Source of the DNA: Betaproteobacteria bacterium
GTDB lineage: Bacteria; Pseudomonadota; Gammaproteobacteria; Burkholderiales; SG8-41
Reading direction: 5' to 3'
Length of the DNA: 15,430 nt
NCBI GenBank assembly: GCA_025353085.1
Contig: JANXRI010000012.1
Coordinates: 1-15,430 of the forward strand
The notes under the pieces were generated by a model, which saw only the letters and a list, made by a program, of their open reading frames with translations, searched no databases and had not been told where the DNA came from. Position numbers and translations under genes: made by a program. Below are positions 1 through 6,187 of this stretch, in pieces; positions within the stretch are counted from its first letter, which is position 1; every line of letters begins with the position of its first letter.

Positions 1-1
1 C

Positions 2-382
2 GCGTGGGCGAGCCAGAATGCCCTGCGCTTCCATGGCCGCGTCGCTTACGACCGCGCGTATAACGGTCTCGCGCTTGACGAGACAGAAGGCGACCGGATG
101 GCGGCGAGTGCGCGCGATGCCGACGTGCTTTTCCTCGCGAATCACGGCGTCATCGTATGCGGTCCAAACGTTGCTTATGCATTCGACGATCTGTATTACC
201 TAGAGCGCGCTTGCCAGCTACAGGTATTGGCGCACGGCAGCGACCAGCCGCTCAAATTAGTGCCGGCTGAAGTCGCGGCCAACACGCGCGCGCAAATGGA
301 CGCCGAGCGTCAGCAGGCGAACCTGCACATGGCGGCATTAAAGCGAATACTCGATCGGGAACAACCGGGATGGCGCGGCTGA
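2..382 (+). CDS. Class II aldolase/adducin family protein, C-terminal part (5' end outside window)
   Basis: The frame is open from base 2 and ends with TGA at 380-382, giving about 126 codons of a protein whose start lies left of the window. Visible segments fit the second half of the class II aldolase/adducin fold: a RFHGRVAYD stretch at the very start, a LDETEGDRMA stretch, then LFLANHGVIVCG and a helical C-terminus. In this family the His of the NHG motif is the third ligand of the catalytic divalent metal; the earlier HxH pair would lie in the missing part. Members include sugar-phosphate aldolases, epimerases and decarboxylase-like enzymes acting in the cytoplasm, and the substrate cannot be read from this fragment. 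An internal ATG at 98 opens a shorter frame, but homologous-looking coding sequence continues upstream of it, so it is not the start. The family is fairly sure; the function is unknown. Confidence 0.85.
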   Translation, partial: AWASQNALRFHGRVAYDRAYNGLALDETEGDRMAASARDADVLFLANHGVIVCGPNVAYAFDDLYYLERACQLQVLAHGSDQPLKLVPAEVAANTRAQMDAERQQANLHMAALKRILDREQPGWRG

Positions 383-428
383 ATCGTCGCGCCGGGCCGG
401 CGCCGCATGATCGCGGCGCGCGTCCGTG

Positions 429-662
429 TTAATGCATCGTCATCGGAAAGTTGACCAGCACGCCGAAGTCGGACAGAAACTCGTCGACGTGCTCAGGTGA
501 TGGGTCTTCTCCCAGCGCGCCCAGCATGGACTCGCGAAATTTGTCGGCGACGTCACCTTGAAAAAACGTGCCGCGGCTCGACTGTTTATCGACCACCTCG
601 TATCCGTGTTGCACCGGATACTCAACCACGTAGTAATTGTCGCTGTTATAGACGATGTTCAT
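429..662 (-). CDS. DUF3567 family small protein
   Basis: This 77-residue acidic protein starts MNIVYNSDNYYVVEYP and contains GYEVVDKQSSRGTFFQG, a FRESML helix and a EHVDEFLSDF segment. The order (IYNS-NY-VVE, then YEIVDK, then VDEFL near the end) matches the DUF3567 family as I remember it from Burkholderiales, whose members are about 80-90 residues. No function is established, and I see no signal peptide, membrane segment or catalytic motif. The start ATG (660-662) follows AAGGGA at 666-671 with a short 3-base gap. It lies 105 bases downstream of the EamA gene on the same strand, with an imperfect inverted repeat in the gap, so it may have its own promoter. The family call is likely and serves mainly as a taxonomic marker. 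Confidence 0.8.
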   Translation of the reverse strand: MNIVYNSDNYYVVEYPVQHGYEVVDKQSSRGTFFQGDVADKFRESMLGALGEDPSPEHVDEFLSDFGVLVNFPMTMH

Positions 663-690
663 ATGTCCCTTAACGGCTCAGATCGATTTC

Positions 691-743
691 GGTTGAGCGG
701 GACCAGAATATTTGTTAAATGTCGAACACCGCTCACCTCAACC
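691..743. repeat. Imperfect inverted repeat upstream of the DUF3567 gene
   Basis: GGTTGAGCGG at 691-700 is mirrored by CCGCTCACCTCAACC at 729-743. The outer 7 bases (GGTTGAG/CTCAACC) pair, and so does GAGCGG with CCGCTC if five bases are looped out. The intervening 28 bases are AT-rich. The location, 30-80 bases before the DUF3567 start, would suit an operator or an mRNA hairpin. No function is shown. Confidence 0.35.
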
Positions 744-767
744 ATATGGTGACGAATTGAGCAATTT

Positions 768-1655
768 TCAAGCCCGTTTTGTCGTTGTCCGGCGCGACAG
801 CGCAATTCCGCACAAAATCAGCAAAAGACCGGACACCGCCGTCGGCCCCGGCCGCTCACCCATGAGCAACATGCCGGCCGCCAACGCTACGATCGGCGAC
901 AGGTAGTTGACGTTTGACATGAAGGTCGGCCCCGCAGCTGCAATCAAACGGAAATATAAGATGGTTGCCAGCGCGGTTGGGCCGATACCCAGCCAAATAA
1001 TCGCTGCAATCGAGCCGGCGGACGGGGCATCGCGCCACGGGTAGTCGACCAACAATGCAACCGGCACGATTGTGATACTCGCCGTGATCAGCACCGCGGT
1101 CGACGAGACGAGAAAGTCGGCGGCAACTGTGCGGCGTGCGAGCACGCTGTTGACCGCATAACATAACGCTCCGCCGAGCACCGCCGCCTGCGCCAGCGCT
1201 TGATCGCCCAGCCCGGTTAGCGCGGCCGGCCCCATCAATACAACGACGCCGGCGAAACCGATCGCAAAGCCGAGTGCGCGATGGCGCGTAATGTGTTCGC
1301 CCGCCACGAGAAAATGCGCGAGCACCATAGTGGCGAGAGGCATCGCCGAAATCAGGATGCCGGCGAGTGCGCTGTCGATAGTTTGCTGCCCCCATGCAAT
1401 CAGAAAAAACGGCAGCCCATTGCCGAGAATCCCCAGTGCGGTGAACGGCAGCCACCGACGGCCGGGTGGCGGCAACGCCAGGCCGCGCGCGCGCATCAAC
1501 CCATAAAGTATGGCGGCCGCGAGCACTATGCGGCTGGCGGCCAGCGTCGCTGGCGCGACCGTGGCAACCCCGATTTTCATGAACATGAATGCCGAGCCCC
1601 ACATTGCAACGAGCGCTGACAACAAGCCCCAGTTTCGAATGGCGGACGCGCTCAA
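768..1655 (-). CDS. EamA/DMT-superfamily transporter (RhaT/YedA type)
   Basis: A 295-residue, very hydrophobic protein with about ten predicted membrane helices arranged as two EamA repeats. The first begins near residue 8 (GLLSALVAMWGSAFMFMK) and the second near residue 155 (GALCYAVNSVLARR). The second repeat carries LGIGPTALATILYF and a NYLSPIVALAAG stretch followed by GE, the usual hallmark at the end of DMT exporters. Such proteins move amino acids, drugs or metabolites across the inner membrane; the substrate cannot be inferred here. The start is TTG (1653-1655): it puts the first helix at the expected distance from the N-terminus, and no ATG or GTG lies upstream before an in-frame stop. 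No clear Shine-Dalgarno is visible. It is divergent from the phosphatase gene at 1723. Family call strong, start moderate. Confidence 0.88.
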   Translation of the reverse strand: MSASAIRNWGLLSALVAMWGSAFMFMKIGVATVAPATLAASRIVLAAAILYGLMRARGLALPPPGRRWLPFTALGILGNGLPFFLIAWGQQTIDSALAGILISAMPLATMVLAHFLVAGEHITRHRALGFAIGFAGVVVLMGPAALTGLGDQALAQAAVLGGALCYAVNSVLARRTVAADFLVSSTAVLITASITIVPVALLVDYPWRDAPSAGSIAAIIWLGIGPTALATILYFRLIAAAGPTFMSNVNYLSPIVALAAGMLLMGERPGPTAVSGLLLILCGIALSRRTTTKRA

Positions 1656-1673
1656 GCGGAGGATTCCAGCCGG

Positions 1674-1679
1674 TATAAT
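1674..1679 (+). promoter_or_regulatory. Candidate -10 element (TATAAT) before the histidine phosphatase gene
   Basis: A perfect TATAAT hexamer lies in the 67-base gap between two divergent genes, about 45 bases before the ATG at 1723. The bases 17 upstream (1651-1656) do not resemble TTGACA, so the promoter is not well supported on the -35 side. Inference only. Confidence 0.3.
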
Positions 1680-1722
1680 TTGAACATAATTACTATGGTG
1701 TCCGATTCACTTAAGGCCGGCA

Positions 1723-2409
1723 ATGACTGTTCCGGGTAAGTTTTGCACTCTCCGCGGAGCAATCTTTACGTGTTTCGCATTATTCACGGCGTCGGGGATG
1801 GCGCAAACCGTGCCCGACCCCGATGTCGCGCAGATGCCACCGCCCGCGCCACGCTCATCCGAGCCGGTACGCGAACTGTCGCCGGCACAAATTGTGGCCG
1901 AGCTCCAACGCGGTGGCTACGTCGTGTACGTTCGCCATGCCTCGACGAATTTCTCGCAGAATGACCTGCTGTCGAAGAGCTTTGAAGATTGCGCGCACCA
2001 ACGCAATCTGACGGATGCCGGCCGCGCGCAGGCGCGTGCAATCGGCGCCGCGATTACGAATCTTGGACTGCCATTTGCCAGAGTGCTGGCGAGCCCCATG
2101 TGCCGCACAATGGAAACCGCCCGCCTTGAATTCGGCGCCGCGGAACCGGTGCCCGAAATGCGCGGCGCCCCATTGCCGCCTGCGGATCCGCAACGCTACA
2201 CCGCTCTGAAGAAACTGTTTGCCACACCCTATCCGCGCGGCGCCAATCTTGCCGTCGTGAGCCACGGCAATCCGTTTTACGGAGTAGCCGGGCCGCCTTA
2301 TCTTGCTGAAGGCGAAGCCGCGGTGGTGCGCGGGCTTGGTAACGAAGAGTTTGAAATCGTCGCGCGAATTCGCGTCGGCGACTGGCCGGTTCTTACCGAC
2401 GCGCGATAA
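1723..2409 (+). CDS. Exported histidine phosphatase family protein
   Basis: A 228-residue protein. Residues 1-28 form a signal-peptide-like N-terminus (basic start, hydrophobic IFTCFALFTASG, then MAQT), followed by a Pro-rich linker (about 30-50) and the phosphatase fold. The catalytic motif is YVRHAST (Arg71, His72; the common RHG is RHA here). LTDAGRAQARAIG follows, then LASPMCRTMETA with the second Arg (128), and VVSHGNP with the second His (181). These are the four core residues of the branch that includes SixA and phosphoglycerate mutases, which use a phospho-histidine intermediate. The signal peptide places it in the periplasm or at the envelope; the substrate is unknown. AAGG at 1713-1716 is a weak ribosome site. 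Its TAA stop is only 3 bases from the stop of the convergent gene. An alternative is a lipid- or sugar-phosphate phosphatase of the same fold. Confidence 0.85.
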   Translation: MTVPGKFCTLRGAIFTCFALFTASGMAQTVPDPDVAQMPPPAPRSSEPVRELSPAQIVAELQRGGYVVYVRHASTNFSQNDLLSKSFEDCAHQRNLTDAGRAQARAIGAAITNLGLPFARVLASPMCRTMETARLEFGAAEPVPEMRGAPLPPADPQRYTALKKLFATPYPRGANLAVVSHGNPFYGVAGPPYLAEGEAAVVRGLGNEEFEIVARIRVGDWPVLTDAR

Positions 2410-2412
2410 AAA

Positions 2413-2871
2413 TCAGGGTTGCGCCGGAATGCCGATGTAACCATTCTCGAGCGCGCGGACAATCTCGGCGACGGGCTTGGCGTAGGTGGGTGGTTTTTTG
2501 CCGGCGAACTGCGCTTCTTTCCATTTTTGATAGCCGAAGTCCGAACTCATGAGCTTATCGGTCTTGCCGACCAGCTTCACGACGCTTTGATCGAGCGCGT
2601 CCTTCGTGAAAGGCAGCGGACTCATGGACGACAGCACTTTGCCTGAGGGATGCAGCACACGCACGTCTTTGAGGCCGACGAAAATTACCGGTCCGAGTTT
2701 GCTCGTATTGTCGACGCGCAGAATCGTCAGGGTCGAGTTCGTTTCCTGCGGCCGCGTCTTATACGTCCACACCTGCCCGATTTCATAATTCTCCGCGAAC
2801 GCGCCACCTGCCGCGAATAACATCGCGCAGCAACCGAACCAGCGTAGTTTATTTTTAAGTATTTTTTTCAT
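2413..2871 (-). CDS. Small exported protein of unknown function
   Basis: A 152-residue protein starting MKKILKNKLRWFGCC. Lysines 2-8, a hydrophobic core and AGGAFA before Glu27 make a clear Sec signal peptide, so the mature product of about 126 residues is periplasmic or envelope-bound. The mature part begins ENYEIGQVWTYKTRP, then LTILRVD and a FVGLKDVRVLHPSG strand-like run, suggesting a small beta-rich domain, and ends in GYIGIPAQP. I recognise no named family. The frame is open for 37 more codons upstream, but the ATG at 2869-2871 gives the signal peptide directly and is preceded by GGAAAA. A TTGACA lies about 65 bases upstream. It is convergent with the histidine phosphatase gene. Being a real gene is likely; function unknown. 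Confidence 0.75.
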   Translation of the reverse strand: MKKILKNKLRWFGCCAMLFAAGGAFAENYEIGQVWTYKTRPQETNSTLTILRVDNTSKLGPVIFVGLKDVRVLHPSGKVLSSMSPLPFTKDALDQSVVKLVGKTDKLMSSDFGYQKWKEAQFAGKKPPTYAKPVAEIVRALENGYIGIPAQP

Positions 2872-2913
2872 GTTGTTTTTCCGTCGGGGCGCGTGTCGCT
2901 TCCTGAGCCGGGA

Positions 2914-2942
2914 AGTCTGTGCAAATGGTCTGCCAGTGTCAA
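2914..2942 (-). promoter_or_regulatory. Candidate sigma-70 promoter of the small exported protein gene
   Basis: On the minus strand TTGACA (2937-2942, a perfect -35) is followed by a 17-base spacer and CAGACT (2914-2919), a poor -10 with 3 of 6 consensus bases. The implied transcript start would leave a leader of about 36 bases before the ATG at 2871. Spacing and position are right; the weak -10 keeps this tentative. Confidence 0.4.
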
Positions 2943-3024
2943 GGCAGGCCGACCGTTTCGCAGTACAAGCAGGGGATTCCACGTAATTCCGGCGAACCGG
3001 TGCACGCCGCTGATGGCCTGCCGC

Positions 3025-3030
3025 TATAAT
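3025..3030 (+). promoter_or_regulatory. Candidate -10 element before the MFS/spermidine synthase fusion gene
   Basis: A perfect TATAAT lies 33 bases before the ATG at 3063, a typical distance. No recognisable -35 is present 16-18 bases upstream, so it may need an activator or be a chance match. Confidence 0.35.
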
Positions 3031-3062
3031 AGAGCCTCCGCCCGATAACGATAATTCAACTC

Positions 3063-5084
3063 ATGCTGCTTTTCGCTTGTACTATCTTCACAAGCGCCTT
3101 CCTGCTGTTTCTGGTCCAACCGATCGTAGCCAAAGAAATTCTGCCGTGGTTTGGCGGGTCGGCTGCGGTTTGGACGACCTGCCTGGTATTTTTCCAGGTG
3201 GCGCTGCTGGCGGGTTACACGTATTCCGATTTGACGACGCGTAAATTAACGCCGCGCGCCCAAGCGATTCTGCACATAGTGTTGCTGCTCGTCAGTCTCG
3301 CCGTGCTGCCAATTATTCCCGATGCGAGCTGGAAACCGGCTGGCAATGAAGATCCCGGTTTTCGCATTCTGGGGCTGCTGCTGCTGACAATCGGATTGCC
3401 GTACTTCCTGCTCGCGACTACCGGCCCGCTCGTGCAGGCGTGGTTTGCGCGCGCATTTCCGTCCGGCACGGTGTACCGGTTGTTTGCGCTGTCGAACCTC
3501 GCGTCCATGCTCGCGCTGATTTCTTATCCGTTCGCAATCGAGCCGTGGATCACGACTGCAGTCCAGGCCAAAACCTGGTCGACGGGTTATGCGGTGTTCG
3601 CGCTGCTGTGCATCGCGACCGCGCTCTACAGCCTGCGCCGGATTGCCGCAGCGCAACCTGTTGTAACGCCATCAGCCGTACCACTGAGTATGGATGCAGC
3701 GCCCGCCAGGTTCGATCTTTTTCTGTGGCTCGCGCTGTCCGCGATGGGCTCATGGATGCTGCTCGCGATCACCAATCACATCACGCAGAACATCGCGTCG
3801 ATCCCGTTCCTGTGGCTGGTGCCGCTCGCGCTTTATCTGTTGACGTTCATTTTGTGCTTCGAGAGCGATGGCTGGTACCAGCGCTCATGGCTGCTCGGCC
3901 CGTGCGCGGTGCTGCTCGGCTTGTGCGCATGGGGACTGCAAGCCAGCAATGTGTCGCTGGATATCAAGATCGCAGTCCCCCTGTACCTGACCGGCCTTTT
4001 CATGTTCTGCATGTTTTTTCACGGCGAGCTCGCGAAAATGCGCCCGGCGCCGCGCCATCTGACGCTGTTTTATCTGATGATCTCGCTCGGCGGCGCGCTC
4101 GGCGGCATGTTCGTCGGCCTCGTCGCGCCGCGCATCTTCCCGAGCTACTACGAGCTCGGCCTGGGCTTTGTAGTCGCCGCGATCCTGGCCACGCTGACAC
4201 TGCGCAAACAACCGTTCTTCGTGTGGATCCTGCCGATCGCGCTCGCCGGCGTGTGCGGCTTTTTCTGGAACAAGCAGGTTGTCCAGTTGCATGAAGACAC
4301 GCGCGTCATGGTGCGCAATTTTTACGGCACGCTGCGCGTCAAGGACATCGGTAGCGCCGATAGCGAAGACGGCGTGCGGCGCCTGATCCACGGCGTCATC
4401 CTGCACGGCGAGCAATATCTGAAAGCCGACCGGCGCGCTTCGGCGACGACCTACTATGGCCCCGACTCCGGCGTCGCGCTCGCCATCAAAAATACCCACC
4501 AGGAAAACCAGCGCGTCGGCGTAATCGGGCTCGGCACCGGCACGCTCGCGGTGTTGGGCAAGCCCGGCGACCACTACCATTTTTATGACATCAATCCGCA
4601 GGTCGTCGACATCGCGCAAACGCAATTTACGTATCTCAGCGAGAGCAAAGCGACAGTCGAAATCAGTCTCGGCGATGCGCGCTTGAGTCTTGAGCGCGAA
4701 GCGCCGCACGACTTCGACATCCTGGTGATCGACGCTTTTTCGAGCGACTCTATTCCAGTCCATCTGATCACTAAAGAGGCAATGGCCGTCTACCTCAAAC
4801 ATGTGAAGTCGGACGGCGCCGTGGTCTTTCATGTGACGAACCGTTTTTTGAAGCTCGCTCCCGTGGTCAAGCAAATCGCCGATGAGATGGGCTTGCATAC
4901 CGCGCTCATCATCGATGACGCGGAGGAGACCGCTTTTTCCAAGACGGATTGGATCATCGTCACGCGCGATAAGGCGCTCATCGAAACCGCGGCCATCGCC
5001 GACAAAGCAAGCGCCATCGACGCGATTCCAGGCTTGCGTCTATGGACCGATGACTTCAACAATCTTTACCAGATTTTGAAGTAA
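3063..5084 (+). CDS. Membrane-bound fused MFS/spermidine synthase-like protein
   Basis: A 673-residue two-part protein. Residues 1 to about 405 hold some ten or more hydrophobic helices (from ACTIFTSAFLLFLVQPIVAKE to PIALAGVCGFFW). Residues about 410-673 are a soluble SpeE-like Rossmann domain. In it, HGVILHGEQY (443-452) precedes the nucleotide-binding loop GVIGLGTGTLA (486-496), the acidic FYDINP (507-512), GDAR (537-540) and IDAFSSDSIPVH (556-567), which sits where aminopropyltransferases carry their active-site loop. Known soluble relatives transfer an aminopropyl group from decarboxylated SAM to putrescine; for this membrane-fused group the reaction is not established. No speD or other polyamine gene is nearby. 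There is no strong Shine-Dalgarno before the ATG, but the first helix begins at once, as in relatives. Architecture confident, substrate not. Confidence 0.88.
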   Translation: MLLFACTIFTSAFLLFLVQPIVAKEILPWFGGSAAVWTTCLVFFQVALLAGYTYSDLTTRKLTPRAQAILHIVLLLVSLAVLPIIPDASWKPAGNEDPGFRILGLLLLTIGLPYFLLATTGPLVQAWFARAFPSGTVYRLFALSNLASMLALISYPFAIEPWITTAVQAKTWSTGYAVFALLCIATALYSLRRIAAAQPVVTPSAVPLSMDAAPARFDLFLWLALSAMGSWMLLAITNHITQNIASIPFLWLVPLALYLLTFILCFESDGWYQRSWLLGPCAVLLGLCAWGLQASNVSLDIKIAVPLYLTGLFMFCMFFHGELAKMRPAPRHLTLFYLMISLGGALGGMFVGLVAPRIFPSYYELGLGFVVAAILATLTLRKQPFFVWILPIALAGVCGFFWNKQVVQLHEDTRVMVRNFYGTLRVKDIGSADSEDGVRRLIHGVILHGEQYLKADRRASATTYYGPDSGVALAIKNTHQENQRVGVIGLGTGTLAVLGKPGDHYHFYDINPQVVDIAQTQFTYLSESKATVEISLGDARLSLEREAPHDFDILVIDAFSSDSIPVHLITKEAMAVYLKHVKSDGAVVFHVTNRFLKLAPVVKQIADEMGLHTALIIDDAEETAFSKTDWIIVTRDKALIETAAIADKASAIDAIPGLRLWTDDFNNLYQILK

Positions 5085-5140
5085 TCACCGCGGCGTGCGC
5101 GCAACATCAAGTGTTCATCATTTGAAACAGTCACCCGGAC

Positions 5141-5146
5141 GGAGAG
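5141..5146 (+). promoter_or_regulatory. Ribosome binding site of the PcaD-like hydrolase gene
   Basis: GGAGAG lies 7 bases before the ATG at 5154 and fixes that start. The gene begins 69 bases after the stop of the fusion gene, so read-through from it is possible. Confidence 0.7.
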
Positions 5147-5153
5147 TCTATCC

Positions 5154-5939
5154 ATGGAAACCACAGTCGACGGCCTCAAGATAAATTATGAAATTGCGGG
5201 CGAAGGGCCCTGGCTGACGCTGTCGCATTCGCTCGCCTGCGATTTGCATATGTGGGACGAGCAAATGGACGCGCTCACAAAGAACTACAAGGTGCTGCGC
5301 TACGACACCCGCGGCCACGGCAAAAGCGCCGCTCCCGCGAGCGCTTACACGCTCGAGCAACTGGCCGACGACGTGCACGGCCTGCTCGATTCGCTCGGCA
5401 TCAAGCGCACGCATTGGGCCGGCTTGTCCATGGGCGGCATGATCGGCCAAACGTTCGCGCTCAAATATCCGGGCGTCTTCCAAAGCATGGTGTTAGCCGA
5501 CACCACGAGCCGCTATCCGGCGGAGGCGGCAGCCGCCTGGGAAGACCGCATCAAGACCGCGCAGACCAGGGGCATGGATGCGATCGTGGACGGTACACTG
5601 GCGCGGTGGTTTACAGAGCCCTATCGCAAAACGAATCCGCCGGCGCTGGCGCGTGTCGGCGCCTCGATCCGGGCGACGCCGGTTGCCGGCTTCATCGGCT
5701 GTTGCCACGCAATTCCGAAAATAAACGTTACGCATCGGCTCAAGGAAATTAGCTGCCCGACACTCATCATTGTCGGCGAACAGGATCCGGGTACACCGGT
5801 TGCGATGGCGCGCGAGATCCACGAAGCGAAACCGGGTTCGAAGCTCGTGATCATTCCGTCGGCCGCTCACCTGTCGAACATCGAGCAGCCTCAAGCGTTC
5901 ACGTCGGCGGTGCTTGATTTTCTCAACGCGGCCAAATAA
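5154..5939 (+). CDS. Alpha/beta hydrolase, 3-oxoadipate enol-lactonase (PcaD)-like
   Basis: A 261-residue cytoplasmic alpha/beta hydrolase. The N-terminus has LTLSHSLACDLHMWDEQ (21-37), then VLRYDTRGHGKS, a pattern I associate with PcaD, where LSNSLG-D--MWD replaces the usual HG oxyanion motif. The nucleophile elbow is GLSMGGMIGQ (Ser92), the acid is in GEQDPGTP (Asp211) and the base in SAAHLSNIEQP (His239), so the triad is complete. PcaD hydrolyses 3-oxoadipate enol-lactone in the beta-ketoadipate route of aromatic breakdown. No other pca gene is in view, so a different ester or lactone substrate is quite possible. A good ribosome site precedes the ATG. Transcription probably ends at the hairpin that begins 1 base after the stop codon. 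Family confident, exact reaction moderate. Confidence 0.85.
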   Translation: METTVDGLKINYEIAGEGPWLTLSHSLACDLHMWDEQMDALTKNYKVLRYDTRGHGKSAAPASAYTLEQLADDVHGLLDSLGIKRTHWAGLSMGGMIGQTFALKYPGVFQSMVLADTTSRYPAEAAAAWEDRIKTAQTRGMDAIVDGTLARWFTEPYRKTNPPALARVGASIRATPVAGFIGCCHAIPKINVTHRLKEISCPTLIIVGEQDPGTPVAMAREIHEAKPGSKLVIIPSAAHLSNIEQPQAFTSAVLDFLNAAK

Positions 5940-5940
5940 A

Positions 5941-5966
5941 AAGCCGCCCCGCAATCGGGACGGCTT
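5941..5966. terminator. Bidirectional rho-independent terminator between convergent genes
   Basis: AAGCCGCCCCG (5941-5951) pairs with CGGGACGGCTT (5956-5966) over a CAAT loop, with one C/A mismatch inside an 11-base stem. Read on the minus strand the stem is followed by a T-rich run (TTTTTATTT counting its last bases), making a good terminator for the bTHX gene. On the plus strand it follows the hydrolase stop directly but has a weaker T-run. Confidence 0.85.
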
Positions 5967-5974
5967 GATATTGA

Positions 5975-5989
5975 CCGGCACCATGCCGG
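5975..5989. repeat. Second small hairpin, CCGGCA-CCA-TGCCGG
   Basis: A perfect 6-base stem with a 3-base loop lies between the terminator and the stop codon of the bTHX gene. It could protect the 3' end of the short mRNA or add to termination. It has no T-run of its own. Confidence 0.4.
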
Positions 5990-6001
5990 CGCTACTTTAC
6001 T

Positions 6002-6121
6002 TTAGCTTTTTCTGCCGGCCGGCTTGGGTGCTACCTTTTTCGGCGGACTATGCGGCCGGGTCTTGCCGTACGAACTCTTAAAGATTTTGCCCTTGCGTGT
6101 GCGCTTGTCTCCCTTACCCAT
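6002..6121 (-). CDS. Ribosomal protein bTHX (30S subunit, THX family)
   Basis: A 39-residue, strongly basic protein starting MGKGDKRTRKGKIFKSSYGK. The MGKGDK-TR-GKI-----GK-RP signature is that of the bTHX family, which in Thermus sits in the head of the 30S subunit and contacts 16S rRNA. After the conserved core come about 15 Pro/Lys-rich residues (PPKKVAPKPAGRKS), longer than the Thermus form. The frame is open for 57 codons further upstream, but that part overlaps the end of the MFS gene. The ATG at 6119-6121 has AGGAAG (6129-6134) 8 bases before it and yields the family N-terminus exactly. A good promoter precedes it and a strong terminator follows, so it is probably its own transcription unit. 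Confidence 0.9.
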   Translation of the reverse strand: MGKGDKRTRKGKIFKSSYGKTRPHSPPKKVAPKPAGRKS

Positions 6122-6157
6122 GTCTTCGCTTCCTGTGTTGGTTAATCCCAGCGCGCC

Positions 6158-6186
6158 ACAATAGACACATTGACCGCCTGGGTCAA
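6158..6186 (-). promoter_or_regulatory. Sigma-70 promoter of the bTHX gene
   Basis: On the minus strand TTGACC (6181-6186, 5 of 6) and TATTGT (6158-6163, 4 of 6) are separated by exactly 17 bases. The predicted start leaves a leader of about 30 bases before the ATG. The -35 overlaps the stop codon of the upstream MFS gene, so the small gene can be expressed apart from it. Confidence 0.6.
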
Positions 6187-6187
6187 T
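6169..6187. repeat. Perfect inverted repeat over the bTHX -35 element
   Basis: ATTGACC (6169-6175) and GGTCAAT (6181-6187) are perfect 7-base arms around a 5-base centre. The repeat covers the -35 hexamer of the bTHX promoter and the TGA of the MFS gene. It could be an operator or an RNA hairpin at the end of the MFS message; it lacks a T-run, so a terminator is less likely. Confidence 0.45.

Noticed and set aside
3440..4294. Open frame of 284 codons, plus strand, overlapping the same gene
   Set aside because: Arg/Ala-rich translation without motifs; fully covered by the well-supported fusion gene in another frame.
3885..4898. Long open frame of 337 codons on the minus strand inside the MFS/spermidine synthase gene
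   Set aside because: Its translation is low-complexity and rich in Arg, Ala, His and Gln, with no recognisable domain, while the plus-strand frame shows clear membrane helices and a Rossmann domain. It is a GC-driven antisense frame.
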